A DNA stretch of 64,000 nt from the NCBI RefSeq assembly GCF_016767715.1, contig NZ_CP050145.1, positions 1,798,001 to 1,862,000 of the forward strand, in the 5' to 3' direction. The notes beneath the pieces were generated by a model. The model was not told the DNA's origin. It made no database searches and saw only the letters and a program-made list of their open reading frames with translations. Position 1 is the stretch's first letter, and each line of letters opens with the position of its first letter. The translations under genes and the position numbers were made by a program. This document shows positions 17,416 through 25,594 of the stretch, piece by piece. Source of the DNA: Mycobacteroides chelonae (GTDB lineage Bacteria; Actinomycetota; Actinomycetes; Mycobacteriales; Mycobacteriaceae).

Positions 17416-18449
17416 CACATGTCCTGCCCGAACTGCTCCACCGGCGCGGGCGTCTCCCGCGCGCGGCGCCGGAACGACTCCGCATAGACGGCGGCACGCG
17501 CGGTAAGGATCGGATCATCGGATATCTCAATTCCGTTGGGCAACACCGTCGGATCGAAGTTGGTATCCCGAATGAGTTCCTGCTCTTGGAGGATTGCGTG
17601 CCCCAACACCAGGGTTCCGACGTGGATCTGCTCACGATCAGGTGGCCACGGCAACGTCGGATCGTGCGTCGGATCCACACCGGGCATACCGACCTGCAGC
17701 ACCAACCGGTACCGCAGCTCACCGCGACGTACCCGGTTGGCCAGCGCCTCGAACATCCAATTGGGCCCGTTCTTCACCGGGGCGCCGGACTCGTCTCCGT
17801 CGGGAATCACCCGCCACCGCACCGGAGTCCGGGCACCGTCCTTGGTGACGAAGATGAAGGTGTTGAGGCTGGAATAGCTGGCTTGCGCGAACGAGGACGC
17901 CTTGGGCGCCGCCTCGATCAGCTTCTGCGCGGCCGCCGCGGGCGGGTTGTCCCGCATGAAGGCCGCCACCTTCTCCTTGTCGCCCGAGGTTCGCGCCGCC
18001 AGCAGCCCGTAGAACATCTCGGGGGTCGGCGCCATGAATACCGGTGCGGCCGCCATCGCGGTGCGCCACTGCTCACCGCCGGGAAGCGAAAACTCCAGGG
18101 CCAGCGCCTGTCCAGACCCGGTGTCCGGCTGGTGCGGGTTCTGCCCGCCCACCGAGAACCGCCCGACGACGGGATGCACACCCTTGACGAACACCGACGC
18201 CGACGAGACCTCGGCGCCCGCGCCGTTGCTTTCGAAACGGCCCGACACCGCAAGAGCTTTGGCGTGATTGCGCCGGTACCCGACGAATGTGCCGCCGGTC
18301 GACTCGAACAGGTCGATAAAGGAGCGCCCGGTCAGTCGCAGCCCGCCGCGACCCTCCAGAGCCAGGAAGCCACCCAGTCCCGTCACGGTGACGGCGCCGG
18401 CGGCAACCAGACCTAAGAACATGCGCCGGTCCAGCTTGGGTGCGACCAC
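17415..18449 (-). CDS. Tat-exported catalase-family peroxidase (SrpA-like)
   Basis: A 344-residue haem peroxidase of the small catalase family. The N-terminus LDRRMFLGLVAAGAVT is a twin-arginine signal, so the enzyme is exported folded. The distal His lies in YRRNHAKAL and is followed by the GRFE strand. The proximal haem ligand is probably the Tyr in ARAAVYAESFRRR, near residue 326. It lacks the C-terminal and much of the N-terminal arm of full catalases, as usual in this family, which has peroxidase rather than strong catalase activity. It is directly coupled to the b561 gene downstream. The start is a GTG. Confidence 0.9.
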   Translation of the reverse strand: MVAPKLDRRMFLGLVAAGAVTVTGLGGFLALEGRGGLRLTGRSFIDLFESTGGTFVGYRRNHAKALAVSGRFESNGAGAEVSSASVFVKGVHPVVGRFSVGGQNPHQPDTGSGQALALEFSLPGGEQWRTAMAAAPVFMAPTPEMFYGLLAARTSGDKEKVAAFMRDNPPAAAAQKLIEAAPKASSFAQASYSSLNTFIFVTKDGARTPVRWRVIPDGDESGAPVKNGPNWMFEALANRVRRGELRYRLVLQVGMPGVDPTHDPTLPWPPDREQIHVGTLVLGHAILQEQELIRDTNFDPTVLPNGIEISDDPILTARAAVYAESFRRRARETPAPVEQFGQDM

Positions 18450-18499
18450 GAAACGAGCCTAATACGCGAATCTGAGAGCACACCGAGGACAATGAAACG

Positions 18500-19168
18500 A
18501 TGATGAAGCGTCTCATCCTCGGTCTCGGATACGCAGCCCTCGGTCTCGGGTGTGCTCTCGGCCAGCTCGCGCCCGCCAGCGCCGACCCCGACATCCCACC
18601 CGTGAGCGACGCTGCCCGCGCCGCCGGACTGCTGGACGTGCGCAGCGTCGTCCCCGACGCGATCATCGATCTGCGCTACGCCACCACCAACAACTTCACC
18701 GGCGTGCAGCTGTACCCGGCCAACGCGCGCTGTCTGGTGCACGAGTCGATGGCCCCCGGCCTCAAGACTGCCGCCGACACCCTGCGCACCAATGGCGAGC
18801 GGCTGGTCTTCTGGGACTGTTACCGCCCCCATGAGGTGCAGGTCCGCATGTTCCAGGTGGTGCCTAACCCGAACTGGGTCGCCAAGCCCGGCCAATACGC
18901 CCGCAGCCACGAGGCCGGACGCTCGGTGGACGTCACCCTGGCCAACGCGCGCGGTCTGGTCGATATGGGTACCGGATTCGACGACTTCTCACCGCGGTCC
19001 CTGGCCTACGCCACCGACGGTGTGAGCGCCGATCAGCAGGCCAACCGCGCCCGCCTGCGCGGCGCCATGCAGGCGGGCGGCCTGCAGGTCTACTCGGGGG
19101 AGTGGTGGCACTTCGACGGGCCCGGCGCCGGTGAGGGACGCCCCTTCCTCAACGCTCCCGTCAACTGA
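18500..19168 (+). CDS. Exported D-Ala-D-Ala dipeptidase (VanX/DdpX type, peptidase M15D)
   Basis: A 222-residue zinc peptidase. Residues 1-28 form a signal peptide ending in ASA. Zinc ligands have the spacing of VanX: H137 and D144 in SHEAGRSVD (VanX H116/D123), and E201 with H204 in EWWHFD (VanX E181/H184). The conserved Arg is in DLRYAT. It hydrolyses D-alanyl-D-alanine. Being exported and without vanH/vanA partners, it more likely recycles cell-wall dipeptide than gives glycopeptide resistance. It is divergent from the peroxidase gene, with 50 bases between starts. Confidence 0.9.
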   Translation: MMKRLILGLGYAALGLGCALGQLAPASADPDIPPVSDAARAAGLLDVRSVVPDAIIDLRYATTNNFTGVQLYPANARCLVHESMAPGLKTAADTLRTNGERLVFWDCYRPHEVQVRMFQVVPNPNWVAKPGQYARSHEAGRSVDVTLANARGLVDMGTGFDDFSPRSLAYATDGVSADQQANRARLRGAMQAGGLQVYSGEWWHFDGPGAGEGRPFLNAPVN

Positions 19169-19281
19169 CCACACGGTTGTTCCACTACTCGGGAGAAATT
19201 GAGTAGTCCAGTACCCGGTGCGATACCGCTCTACCGGAGTAATTTCCCTTTCGGGTCGAACGATCCCGCTGGGAGGTTGTC

Positions 19282-19983
19282 ATGCCTGCATCGCCAATTC
19301 CTCTCGCAGTGTTCGTGGGTTCCCTTCTGGTTGCCTGCGGCGGCGCCGGTGAGACGGTCACCCGCACCGTGACGCAGACCGTCACCGATCAGACGACGAT
19401 CACCCACGACGGCGGCGGTTCGCACGAAAGTACCGGCGGCGGTGGGTCGTCCACCTCCGGCAAGACGCCCAAGGACGACGGGCTCGCGTGGGTGCCCTAC
19501 GGCCCCAAAGACCCTGCCTTCCCGACACCGGGCTGGGACGTCTACGTCTACTTCCTCAAACACGACTGCGACAGCCTCAAGAACGTCCAGAAACCCGAAG
19601 GCAACCTCTACGACGCCGCGGTGGGCGTATGCCGGGCCGCGGTGAATGGCGAAGAGAGCCAATGGGATGTCGCGACCAAGGCCTTCGCGGCGCGCGGTGC
19701 GGGTGTCGAGATCGGACCGGCCCAATGCGTCGACGACACCATCGCGGCCATGGTCAGCAAGCTCCTTGCCTGGCATGAGGCGAACCCGGGCCGCCAGCCC
19801 GAGCTGACCTACCCGCAGACCGACGGCCGGACCGCATGCTCGAAGGACAACAACAGCTTCGTGCCCCCGGACGAGACCGATTCCTCCACAACCAGTTCCA
19901 CGACATCGAGCACCACAACATCGACCACGACGTCAGCCACGACCACCTCGAGCACGGCAACCACCACCACACCGACGCGGTGA
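19282..19983 (+). CDS. Putative lipoprotein with Ser/Thr-rich tail
   Basis: A 233-residue protein with a hydrophobic N-terminus and lipobox LVAC (Cys at about residue 19). A Thr/Gly/Ser-rich linker (about 25-65) leads to a globular part (about 66-195) with four Cys residues likely to form disulfides, then a tail of about 35 residues that is almost only Ser and Thr. The tail resembles O-mannosylated regions of mycobacterial lipoproteins. GGGAGG at 19271-19276 supports the start. No family or function recognised. Transcribed alone, convergent with the next gene. Confidence 0.75.
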   Translation: MPASPIPLAVFVGSLLVACGGAGETVTRTVTQTVTDQTTITHDGGGSHESTGGGGSSTSGKTPKDDGLAWVPYGPKDPAFPTPGWDVYVYFLKHDCDSLKNVQKPEGNLYDAAVGVCRAAVNGEESQWDVATKAFAARGAGVEIGPAQCVDDTIAAMVSKLLAWHEANPGRQPELTYPQTDGRTACSKDNNSFVPPDETDSSTTSSTTSSTTTSTTTSATTTSSTATTTTPTR

Positions 19984-19985
19984 GG

Positions 19986-20933
19986 TCAGTGCGAGAACTG
20001 CCAGTGCACCGAATCGTCCTCGTCCAGCACGACGATGCTGCCGTTCTGGACGGTCCACCCCTCGGTCATCAGGAACAACCGCCCCCCGGACTCGGCCAGC
20101 AGCCGTAATCCCGTGGTGCGGTACAGCGTTTTGGGTCCGGTGATGATCTCCTCGGTACGCACCACGGGCGAATCGATACCCAGTGGGCTCTCGCTGACCG
20201 CCGTCGCCCGGGGCAGCGACGACACCGACGCTTCGTAGCGCTGCGCATACCCCCGCCCGACGATGTCGGCGTATCCCTGCACGGCCCAGAACATCGCTGC
20301 CGCAATTACAATGCCGACGAGCACGGCCTCCAGCACATCCGGGGGACGGGCAATGGCATTGCGTGGTCGCGCGCTTTCCTGCCCCCGGCGACTCAAATGT
20401 CTGCCGTACACCGCCAGTGCCGTGCCGATCGCGATCATCAGCGGCCACACCACCGTCCCGGGTTCCCAAGAGCGCGTGAAGGCGGGCAGCACCACGCCCA
20501 GGATGGCGATGCCCAGCCCGCCGAGCATGGTCACCCGGCAGATCACCCGGATCGCGTCGGTCATGCCGTCGCGCTCAATCTTCTCGGTCACCGCGCGATG
20601 CGCTGCCAGCCAGACGATTCCGATGACCGCCGACGCCAGGATCGGCAGATACAGGGTGCTGATGCTGCGCAGCACATAGTCCTGGGTGGTGAATCGGAAC
20701 AGGCTCACCTCGATGCCCATCCACCGGGACTGCGCGTCGCTGCGCGCCCAACCGAAATACAGCAGCAGCGCGGTGATCATCGTCAACGGTGTTCCCACCG
20801 TGGTGATCACGGCGATGACGGGACGAAGGATCGACACCGTATCCGGCGGGTCCGCGGCGGCCGGGGCATCGACTTTTCCCGGCGCATCATCAGGTTGACG
20901 CGCTGGCTCCTCCGACGCTGCATCGGCCGGCAT
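19986..20933 (-). CDS. Four- or five-helix membrane protein of unknown function
   Basis: A 315-residue protein. Residues 1-35 are Ala/Pro/Asp-rich and soluble. About five hydrophobic helices follow (roughly 37-60, 85-107, 130-152, 160-175, 200-222), with a C-terminal soluble domain of about 90 residues probably outside the membrane. That domain contains the segment LRLLAESGGRLFLMTEGW, which looks like a beta-sandwich. No conserved motif assigns it. It is divergent from the ABC-F gene, whose promoter begins 37 bases from this start. Confidence 0.7.
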   Translation of the reverse strand: MPADAASEEPARQPDDAPGKVDAPAAADPPDTVSILRPVIAVITTVGTPLTMITALLLYFGWARSDAQSRWMGIEVSLFRFTTQDYVLRSISTLYLPILASAVIGIVWLAAHRAVTEKIERDGMTDAIRVICRVTMLGGLGIAILGVVLPAFTRSWEPGTVVWPLMIAIGTALAVYGRHLSRRGQESARPRNAIARPPDVLEAVLVGIVIAAAMFWAVQGYADIVGRGYAQRYEASVSSLPRATAVSESPLGIDSPVVRTEEIITGPKTLYRTTGLRLLAESGGRLFLMTEGWTVQNGSIVVLDEDDSVHWQFSH

Positions 20934-20969
20934 GGCAGCATGCTACGCGCGAGGCCCTGACCTGGGAGG

Positions 20970-21007
20970 AAAATTCCCTTGCCGCCCAAGCCCGCTGCGC
21001 CTACCCT
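20970..21007 (+). promoter_or_regulatory. WhiB7-like promoter of the ABC-F gene
   Basis: AAAATT (20970-20975), CCC, then TTGCCG (20979-20984) as -35, an exact 17-bp spacer and TACCCT (21002-21007) as -10. An AT-rich block directly upstream of a TTG -35 is the hallmark of promoters activated by WhiB7 with SigA in mycobacteria. WhiB7 controls antibiotic-resistance genes including ABC-F proteins, which fits the downstream gene. The expected transcript start is near 21013-21015. Confidence 0.65.
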
Positions 21008-21041
21008 GGCTGGCGTCCTCGTCCCCGACGAAAGGTACGAC

Positions 21042-21053
21042 ATGGATCTGTGA
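21042..21053 (+). CDS. Three-codon leader ORF (Met-Asp-Leu)
   Basis: ATG-GAT-CTG-TGA with AAAGG at 21031-21035 as a well-spaced Shine-Dalgarno, about 30 nt after the predicted transcript start. Its last codon and stop form the left arm of the hairpin at 21048-21108. Leader peptides in front of ABC-F resistance genes commonly sense stalled ribosomes; that role here is inferred. Confidence 0.5.
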   Translation: MDL

Positions 21054-21108
21054 GGTCTGGCATTGCGCCGACGCGCCCTCGCGCGATTTCGGCGACCCCA
21101 CCTCACAG
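21048..21108 (+). promoter_or_regulatory. Leader hairpin, candidate attenuator of the ABC-F gene
   Basis: The outer stem is CTGTGAGGT (21048-21056) with ACCTCACAG (21100-21108), 9 bp and perfect. The inner stem is CGCCGA (21066-21071) with TCGGCG (21089-21094), plus alternating CGCG pairs. The left arm is the end of the leader ORF, and the right arm runs into the AGGAAG Shine-Dalgarno (21107-21112) of the ABC-F gene. A ribosome stalled on the leader would keep the stem open and expose the start. Confidence 0.55.
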
Positions 21109-21120
21109 GAAGCCCACTCC

Positions 21121-22707
21121 ATGTCTGCTGTCATTTCCTCGAACGCGCTCACCTATACACATCCCGACGGTTCCGTCGTTCTCGACGGACTCGACATGCT
21201 GGTTCCGGCGGGCCGTTCCGGGCTGGTCGGAGTCAACGGCTCCGGCAAGTCCACGCTGCTCAGGCTCATCGCCGGAGAGCTGTCGCCGACCTCGGGAATG
21301 GTGCACACCTCGGGCCATATCGGTTACCTGCCACAGGATCTCACCATCCGAGCCGACCAATCGGTACCCGAGCTGCTCGGTCTGACACCGGTGCTGGCGG
21401 CCATCGCGGCCATCGAGAACGGCTCCACCGACCAGGCCGACTTCGACACCGTCGGCGACGACTGGGACCTGGCCGAGCGAGTGCGCGCCGAACTGGACCG
21501 TCTCGGATTACCCGCTGCGGTGCTGGACCGCACCCTCGGAGACTTGTCCGGAGGCGAGGTGATCCGGCTCGGTTTGGCCCGGCTGCTGTTGCGGCGCCCC
21601 GATGTGCTGTTGCTCGACGAGCCGACCAACAACCTCGACGGCGAATCCCGTCGGCACCTGTACGAACTGGTCTCGTCCTGGCAGCGCACGCTGCTGGTGG
21701 TCAGCCACGACCGTGAACTGCTGGAACATGTGGAGCGCATCGGCGATCTGCGTGAGGGCGCTGTCACCTGGTACGGCGGCGGCTACAGCGACTACGCGGC
21801 CGCGATCACGGCCGAACAGGAGGCCGCCGCCCAGGCGATCTCAACGGCCAAGGCCGACGTGCGCCGCGAGCGCCGCGACTTGGCGGAGGCCGAACGGGTG
21901 ATCGCACAGCGGCGTCGCTACGGCGCCAAGATGCAGGCCAACAAGCGCGAACCCAAGATCGTGATGGGGCTGCGCAAGCGGGCCGCGCAGGAATCGGCGG
22001 CAGCGCTCAAACAAACCCAGACCGACCGGCTGGATAAGGCCCGCGAGAACCTGGATGAGGCACAGACCCGGCTGCGGGCCGACCGCGCCATCCGTATCGA
22101 TCTGCCGGGCACCGAGGTGCCCGCCGGCCGCGTGGTCGTCAGCACCGAGAACCTGGTGCTGCGCCACGGGGTGGCGGCACATCTGGATCTGCGCGGTCCG
22201 CAGCGGGTGGGGCTGATTGGGTCCAACGGTTCGGGAAAGACCACGCTGCTGCACACCATCGCGGGAAGCATCCCGGCCGCCGAAGGCACTGTAACGGTGC
22301 ATGTTCCGCTGGGTCTGCTTCCGCAGCGTCTCGACCTACTGGATGATGCGCTCAGCGTCGCCGACAACGTGGCCGGCCGTGCCCCGCATGCCGACATGAA
22401 TGCCATCCGCGCACGGCTGGCGCGATTTCTGTTCCGCGGCAATACCGCCGACAGGCTGGTCGGTGCGCTGTCCGGTGGCGAACGGTTCCGGGCGACGCTG
22501 GCCGCGGTGCTGCTGGCAGACCCCGCGCCGCAGCTGCTGCTCCTCGACGAACCCACCAACAACCTGGACTTCGCCTCCTACGACGCCCTGGTGTCGGGGC
22601 TGGGGGAGTACCGGGGAGCCGTCGTCGTGGCCAGCCACGACCTTCGATTCCTTGAGGACATCGGTGCCGCGCAGACGGACTGGAGGACGGAACCGGAAAT
22701 CGGGTAG
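21121..22707 (+). CDS. ABC-F family ATPase, probable antibiotic-resistance ribosome-protection factor
   Basis: A 528-residue soluble protein with two ABC domains and no membrane segment. Domain 1 has Walker A GVNGSGKST (about 38-46), signature LSGGE and Walker B LLLDEPTNNLD. A charged linker (about 225-335) carries the interdomain P-site tRNA interaction motif. Domain 2 has GSNGSGKTT, LSGGERFRA and LLLDEPTNNLD. Each Walker B is followed by a VSHD or ASHD switch. ABC-F proteins bind the ribosomal E site and dislodge drugs such as macrolides, lincosamides or pleuromutilins; the compact length and the inducible leader suit a resistance member. The start is ATG 21121 with AGGAAG; longer frames upstream would cover the promoter. 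The drug class cannot be read from the sequence. Confidence 0.9.
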   Translation: MSAVISSNALTYTHPDGSVVLDGLDMLVPAGRSGLVGVNGSGKSTLLRLIAGELSPTSGMVHTSGHIGYLPQDLTIRADQSVPELLGLTPVLAAIAAIENGSTDQADFDTVGDDWDLAERVRAELDRLGLPAAVLDRTLGDLSGGEVIRLGLARLLLRRPDVLLLDEPTNNLDGESRRHLYELVSSWQRTLLVVSHDRELLEHVERIGDLREGAVTWYGGGYSDYAAAITAEQEAAAQAISTAKADVRRERRDLAEAERVIAQRRRYGAKMQANKREPKIVMGLRKRAAQESAAALKQTQTDRLDKARENLDEAQTRLRADRAIRIDLPGTEVPAGRVVVSTENLVLRHGVAAHLDLRGPQRVGLIGSNGSGKTTLLHTIAGSIPAAEGTVTVHVPLGLLPQRLDLLDDALSVADNVAGRAPHADMNAIRARLARFLFRGNTADRLVGALSGGERFRATLAAVLLADPAPQLLLLDEPTNNLDFASYDALVSGLGEYRGAVVVASHDLRFLEDIGAAQTDWRTEPEIG

Positions 22708-22801
22708 TGCGGTACGCACGTCCGCAGGGTTACTTCATACGCACGCTGAGCTTGTCATGTTCCAGAACCGCGCACCCGCGGCCATGTCAAGGAGACTCAC
22801 G

Positions 22802-23836
22802 ATGTGTTTCATTATCCCCCAAGATGTCCTGCTGCGATTGGCCGACGATGACAGCGTCGCCGACAATTCGCGGACGGCCCTGGCCGCCACGGCCGCATCC
22901 GAAACGGCCTGGCGCACATTGCGCGACGCGCACACCGAGGCCACCCAGGCTGGGCTGCTGGCCCGGGCCGATGCGTTCGTCGCGGTAGCCAAGGCACTGG
23001 CCACCGCCCCCGGCACCCCGGTGTTCGACTGCAAGCACACCACCTCGCTGCCCGGTGTCACGATCGCGAATCCGGGCAGCTCCACCGATACCTCCGCCAA
23101 GCACGCGTTCACCGAAACCGCTGCGGTCGCAAAGTTTTACAAGGACTGCTTCGGGCGCAACTCCGTGGACGACGAAGGCATGACGTTGGTGTCCTCCGTG
23201 CACTACAGCGTGAACTACTCCAACGCGTTCTGGAACGGCTCGCAGATGACCTACGGCGACGGGGACGGCGAGATCTTCGTCGACTTCACCGGATCCAACG
23301 ACGTGATCGGCCACGAGCTGACGCACGGCGTCACCCAGTACACGGCGGGCCTGCTCTACAAGAACGAGGCCGGTGGCCTCAACGAGAGCATGTCGGATGT
23401 GTTCGGATCGATGTTCCGGCAGTGGAGTGCCGGACAAACAGCCGATCAAGCCGACTGGCTGATCGGCAAGGACATCATGGGACCGCGGGCCCTCGCCAAG
23501 GGCTACACCTGCCTGCGCGATATGTCCGATCCGGGCGCCCGGCACTGCCTGGCACCGCAGCCGTCGCACTACCGCGACTACGTGCCCGGCAGCGACCCGC
23601 ATGAGAGCAGCGGCATCCCCAACTACGCGTTCTACCTTGCGGCGACCAAGCACGGCGGATACTCCTGGCAGGGCGTGGGCACCGTCTGGTACGAGGCGCT
23701 GACCAGCCCGAAGGCCCGCCCCAACATGAAGATGAAGGCCTTCGCCAACCTGACGCGCGAGATCTCCGCGGCCAACGCGGCCGCCGAATCGGTGCATAAG
23801 GCGATTGACGACGCGTGGACCGCGGTCGGGCTGTAG
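22802..23836 (+). CDS. M4 metallopeptidase, protealysin-like (copy A)
   Basis: A 344-residue thermolysin-family peptidase. Zinc and catalytic residues are H171-E172-x-x-H175 in HELTHG, E195 in GGLNESMSD, and the transition-state His in PHESSGIPN. There is no signal peptide. The short N-terminal propeptide of about 50 residues begins FIIPQDVLLRLAD, which corresponds to the PPxxL box of protealysin-like proteases but with PQ instead of PP. In this group the propeptide inhibits the enzyme until cleaved, and the enzyme is cytoplasmic or released without a Sec signal. An emfourin-like inhibitor gene starts 10 bases after its stop, and a paralogue (copy B) follows; the two align nearly without gaps. 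The start is ATG 22802. Confidence 0.92.
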   Translation: MCFIIPQDVLLRLADDDSVADNSRTALAATAASETAWRTLRDAHTEATQAGLLARADAFVAVAKALATAPGTPVFDCKHTTSLPGVTIANPGSSTDTSAKHAFTETAAVAKFYKDCFGRNSVDDEGMTLVSSVHYSVNYSNAFWNGSQMTYGDGDGEIFVDFTGSNDVIGHELTHGVTQYTAGLLYKNEAGGLNESMSDVFGSMFRQWSAGQTADQADWLIGKDIMGPRALAKGYTCLRDMSDPGARHCLAPQPSHYRDYVPGSDPHESSGIPNYAFYLAATKHGGYSWQGVGTVWYEALTSPKARPNMKMKAFANLTREISAANAAAESVHKAIDDAWTAVGL

Positions 23837-23846
23837 CGTCGCCGTC

Positions 23847-24110
23847 ATGGTGGAGTACCTCATCGACAGACGGGGCGGATTCACCGGGCTTCCGGCCAGC
23901 GGTACGTGTACTGACCAGAGCTTGGACCCCGAGGCGCGACGTGCACTGGATGGACTGTTGGACAGCCCCGGGTCGCTTCCGGGCGACCCGGGTGCCGACC
24001 GCTTCACCTACACGGTGACCCGGGTCAGCGGGTCTGATCGGACCACACGGGCCATCCCGGAAAGTCTGCTGCCCGACGCCGTCCGTCAGGTCGTCAAAGA
24101 GCGAATCTGA
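23847..24110 (+). CDS. Emfourin-like (protealysin inhibitor family) protein
   Basis: An 87-residue acidic protein with the pattern of emfourin, the proteinaceous inhibitor encoded beside protealysin in Serratia: an early RRGGFTG turn, a central D-P-E-A-R-R-A-L helix, a strand with FTYTVT and a C-terminal IPESLLPDAV segment. Emfourin binds M4 peptidases tightly and blocks the active site. Its place between two M4 genes, 10 bases after the first and 81 before the second, supports the call more than residue identity can. It probably protects the cytoplasm from prematurely active enzyme. The start ATG 23847 avoids overlap with copy A. Confidence 0.75.
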   Translation: MVEYLIDRRGGFTGLPASGTCTDQSLDPEARRALDGLLDSPGSLPGDPGADRFTYTVTRVSGSDRTTRAIPESLLPDAVRQVVKERI

Positions 24111-24191
24111 CGGACGGATCGCGCGGCGGGACCTGACAGTTCACCGCGCGCGCCGAGCGGGCATCCGCATTGCCGGGTAGGCTGATTCGCA

Positions 24192-25223
24192 ATGTGCAAC
24201 CGTTTCATCATCCCCCCGGCCGTACTGACCCGACTGGCTGAGGATGGTGACATCGCCGAAGACTCACGGGTCGCGCTGCTGGACACCGCGGCATCCGAAT
24301 TGTCTTGGCGCACCTTGCGTAATGCGCACACGCGAGCCACCCGGACGGCAAGCGGCAACACCATTAGCGCAGCCATCACGGCACTGGCCAAGGTCCCCGA
24401 AACGCCGGTGTTCGATTGCCGGCAGACCACCTCGTTGCCAGGTGTCGCCGTAGCCGATCCAGCCGCATCCAAGGACGCCACCGTCCAGCGGGCGTTCACC
24501 GAAACGGCTGACGTCGTGCGGTTCTATCGGGAGTGCTTCGGGCGCAACTCCGTTGACAACGCCGGCATGACGCTGATCTCGTCGGTGCACTACGGCGTCA
24601 AGTACGCCAACGCGTTCTGGAACGGTTCGCAAATGGCCTACGGCGACGGTGACGGCCAGCTGTTTCTGGACTTCACCAAGGCCAACGATGTGATCGGTCA
24701 TGAACTGACACACGGGGTTACGCAATTCACCGCGGGCCTGAACTACGAGAACGAGGCCGGGGCACTGAACGAAGGTGTCTCGGATGTCTTCGGTTCGATG
24801 TTCCGGCAATGGCAGGCAGGGCAGACCGCAGACAAGGCCGACTGGCTGATCGGCAAGGACATCCTGGGCCCGCGCGCCCTCGCCAAGGGCTACACCTGCC
24901 TGCGTGATCTGGCCGATCCCAGTGCCGAGCACTGCCTTTCGCCGCAACCCGCTCACTATCGCGACTATGTGCCCGGCAGCGACCCGCATGACGGCAGCGG
25001 CATCCCCAACCACGCGTTCTACCTGGCGGCCACCACACACGGCGCCAAATCCTGGGAGGCGGTGGGGACGGTCTGGTACGAGGCGCTGACCAGCCCGAAG
25101 GCGCGCAAGAACATGACATTCAAGGCCTTCGCCAAACTCACCCGGCAGATCGCGGCGGCCCGTCCCGGTGCTGACTCACCCGCGAGCGCAGTCGACGACG
25201 CCTGGACCGAGGTCGGGCTTTAG
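24192..25223 (+). CDS. M4 metallopeptidase, protealysin-like (copy B)
   Basis: A 343-residue paralogue of the peptidase at 22802. Catalytic residues are intact: H170-E171-x-x-H174 in HELTHG, E194 in GALNEGVSD, and PHDGSGIPN. The propeptide has the canonical box IIPPAVLTRLAED (residues 6-18). The strongest divergence from copy A is in the propeptide and around 50-65; the catalytic half is nearly the same, including GKDI-GPRALAKGYTCLRD. This points to a local duplication of the peptidase but not of the inhibitor. No signal peptide. Its stop overlaps the stop of the convergent small secreted protein gene by 4 bases. Confidence 0.92.
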   Translation: MCNRFIIPPAVLTRLAEDGDIAEDSRVALLDTAASELSWRTLRNAHTRATRTASGNTISAAITALAKVPETPVFDCRQTTSLPGVAVADPAASKDATVQRAFTETADVVRFYRECFGRNSVDNAGMTLISSVHYGVKYANAFWNGSQMAYGDGDGQLFLDFTKANDVIGHELTHGVTQFTAGLNYENEAGALNEGVSDVFGSMFRQWQAGQTADKADWLIGKDILGPRALAKGYTCLRDLADPSAEHCLSPQPAHYRDYVPGSDPHDGSGIPNHAFYLAATTHGAKSWEAVGTVWYEALTSPKARKNMTFKAFAKLTRQIAAARPGADSPASAVDDAWTEVGL

Positions 25224-25519
25224 TCGCCCACATCCCAGTAGTTGGGGCAGGACACGTCGACATAGACCGTCGTGTTGGCTTTGACCTGCGTGCCCGAGCG
25301 GTCGGGGTTGTTGATCCCGTTGACGGTGCAGTACACCAGCGGGGTCAAGGTGTTGCCGTTCACCCAGTTGATCTGGACCTCGTACCCCTGACTTTCCAGC
25401 GCCGAGATGGTTTCGCTGGCCGAGCCGGATCCGGCCACCGGCCAGTTGGGGTCCGCGGCCGCCATCGGCGCAAGTGACAGCGCCATCACCGCCGACACCA
25501 CCACTGCTGCGAACCGCAT
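25220..25519 (-). CDS. Small secreted protein, PASTA-like
   Basis: A 99-residue exported protein. Residues 1-22 form a signal peptide ending in AAA, followed by ADPNWPVAG. The mature part of about 75 residues (ISALESQGYEVQINWVNG...VYVDVSCPNYW) has the alpha-beta-beta outline of a PASTA-like domain, common in small mycobacterial secreted proteins. Two Cys residues probably form a disulfide. The start ATG 25519 is set by an excellent GGAGGAGG upstream; a longer frame to 25561 is not needed. Function unknown. Confidence 0.75.
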   Translation of the reverse strand: MRFAAVVVSAVMALSLAPMAAADPNWPVAGSGSASETISALESQGYEVQINWVNGNTLTPLVYCTVNGINNPDRSGTQVKANTTVYVDVSCPNYWDVGD

Positions 25520-25594
25520 GACGAACCTCCTCCACCATGTTAGCTCGCTCGGCTGAGGCAAGATGGGACCTCACATCCCATGAAGGAGAGACCG

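Noticed and set aside
18500..19168. VanX-type dipeptidase as a glycopeptide-resistance gene
   Set aside because: It is exported and has no vanH, vanA, vanS or vanR partners, so cell-wall recycling is more likely.
19840..19985. Ser/Thr codon repeats at the end of the lipoprotein gene, considered as a CRISPR or microsatellite repeat
   Set aside because: The units are irregular and simply encode the Ser/Thr tail; no spacers are present. No CRISPR array was seen anywhere in the window.
20932..21120. In-frame N-terminal extension of the ABC-F protein
   Set aside because: It would cover the promoter, the leader ORF and the hairpin; the ATG at 21121 has a good Shine-Dalgarno and gives the normal ABC-F start.
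22707..22801. Extension of the first M4 peptidase into the ABC-F gene (frame open from 22400)
   Set aside because: The start at 22802 gives the correct short propeptide, and the frame upstream is a shadow of the ABC-F gene.
22787..24007. 406-residue minus-strand frame over the first M4 gene and the emfourin-like gene
   Set aside because: The plus-strand genes have catalytic motifs; this frame is an Arg/Gly/Val-rich mirror.
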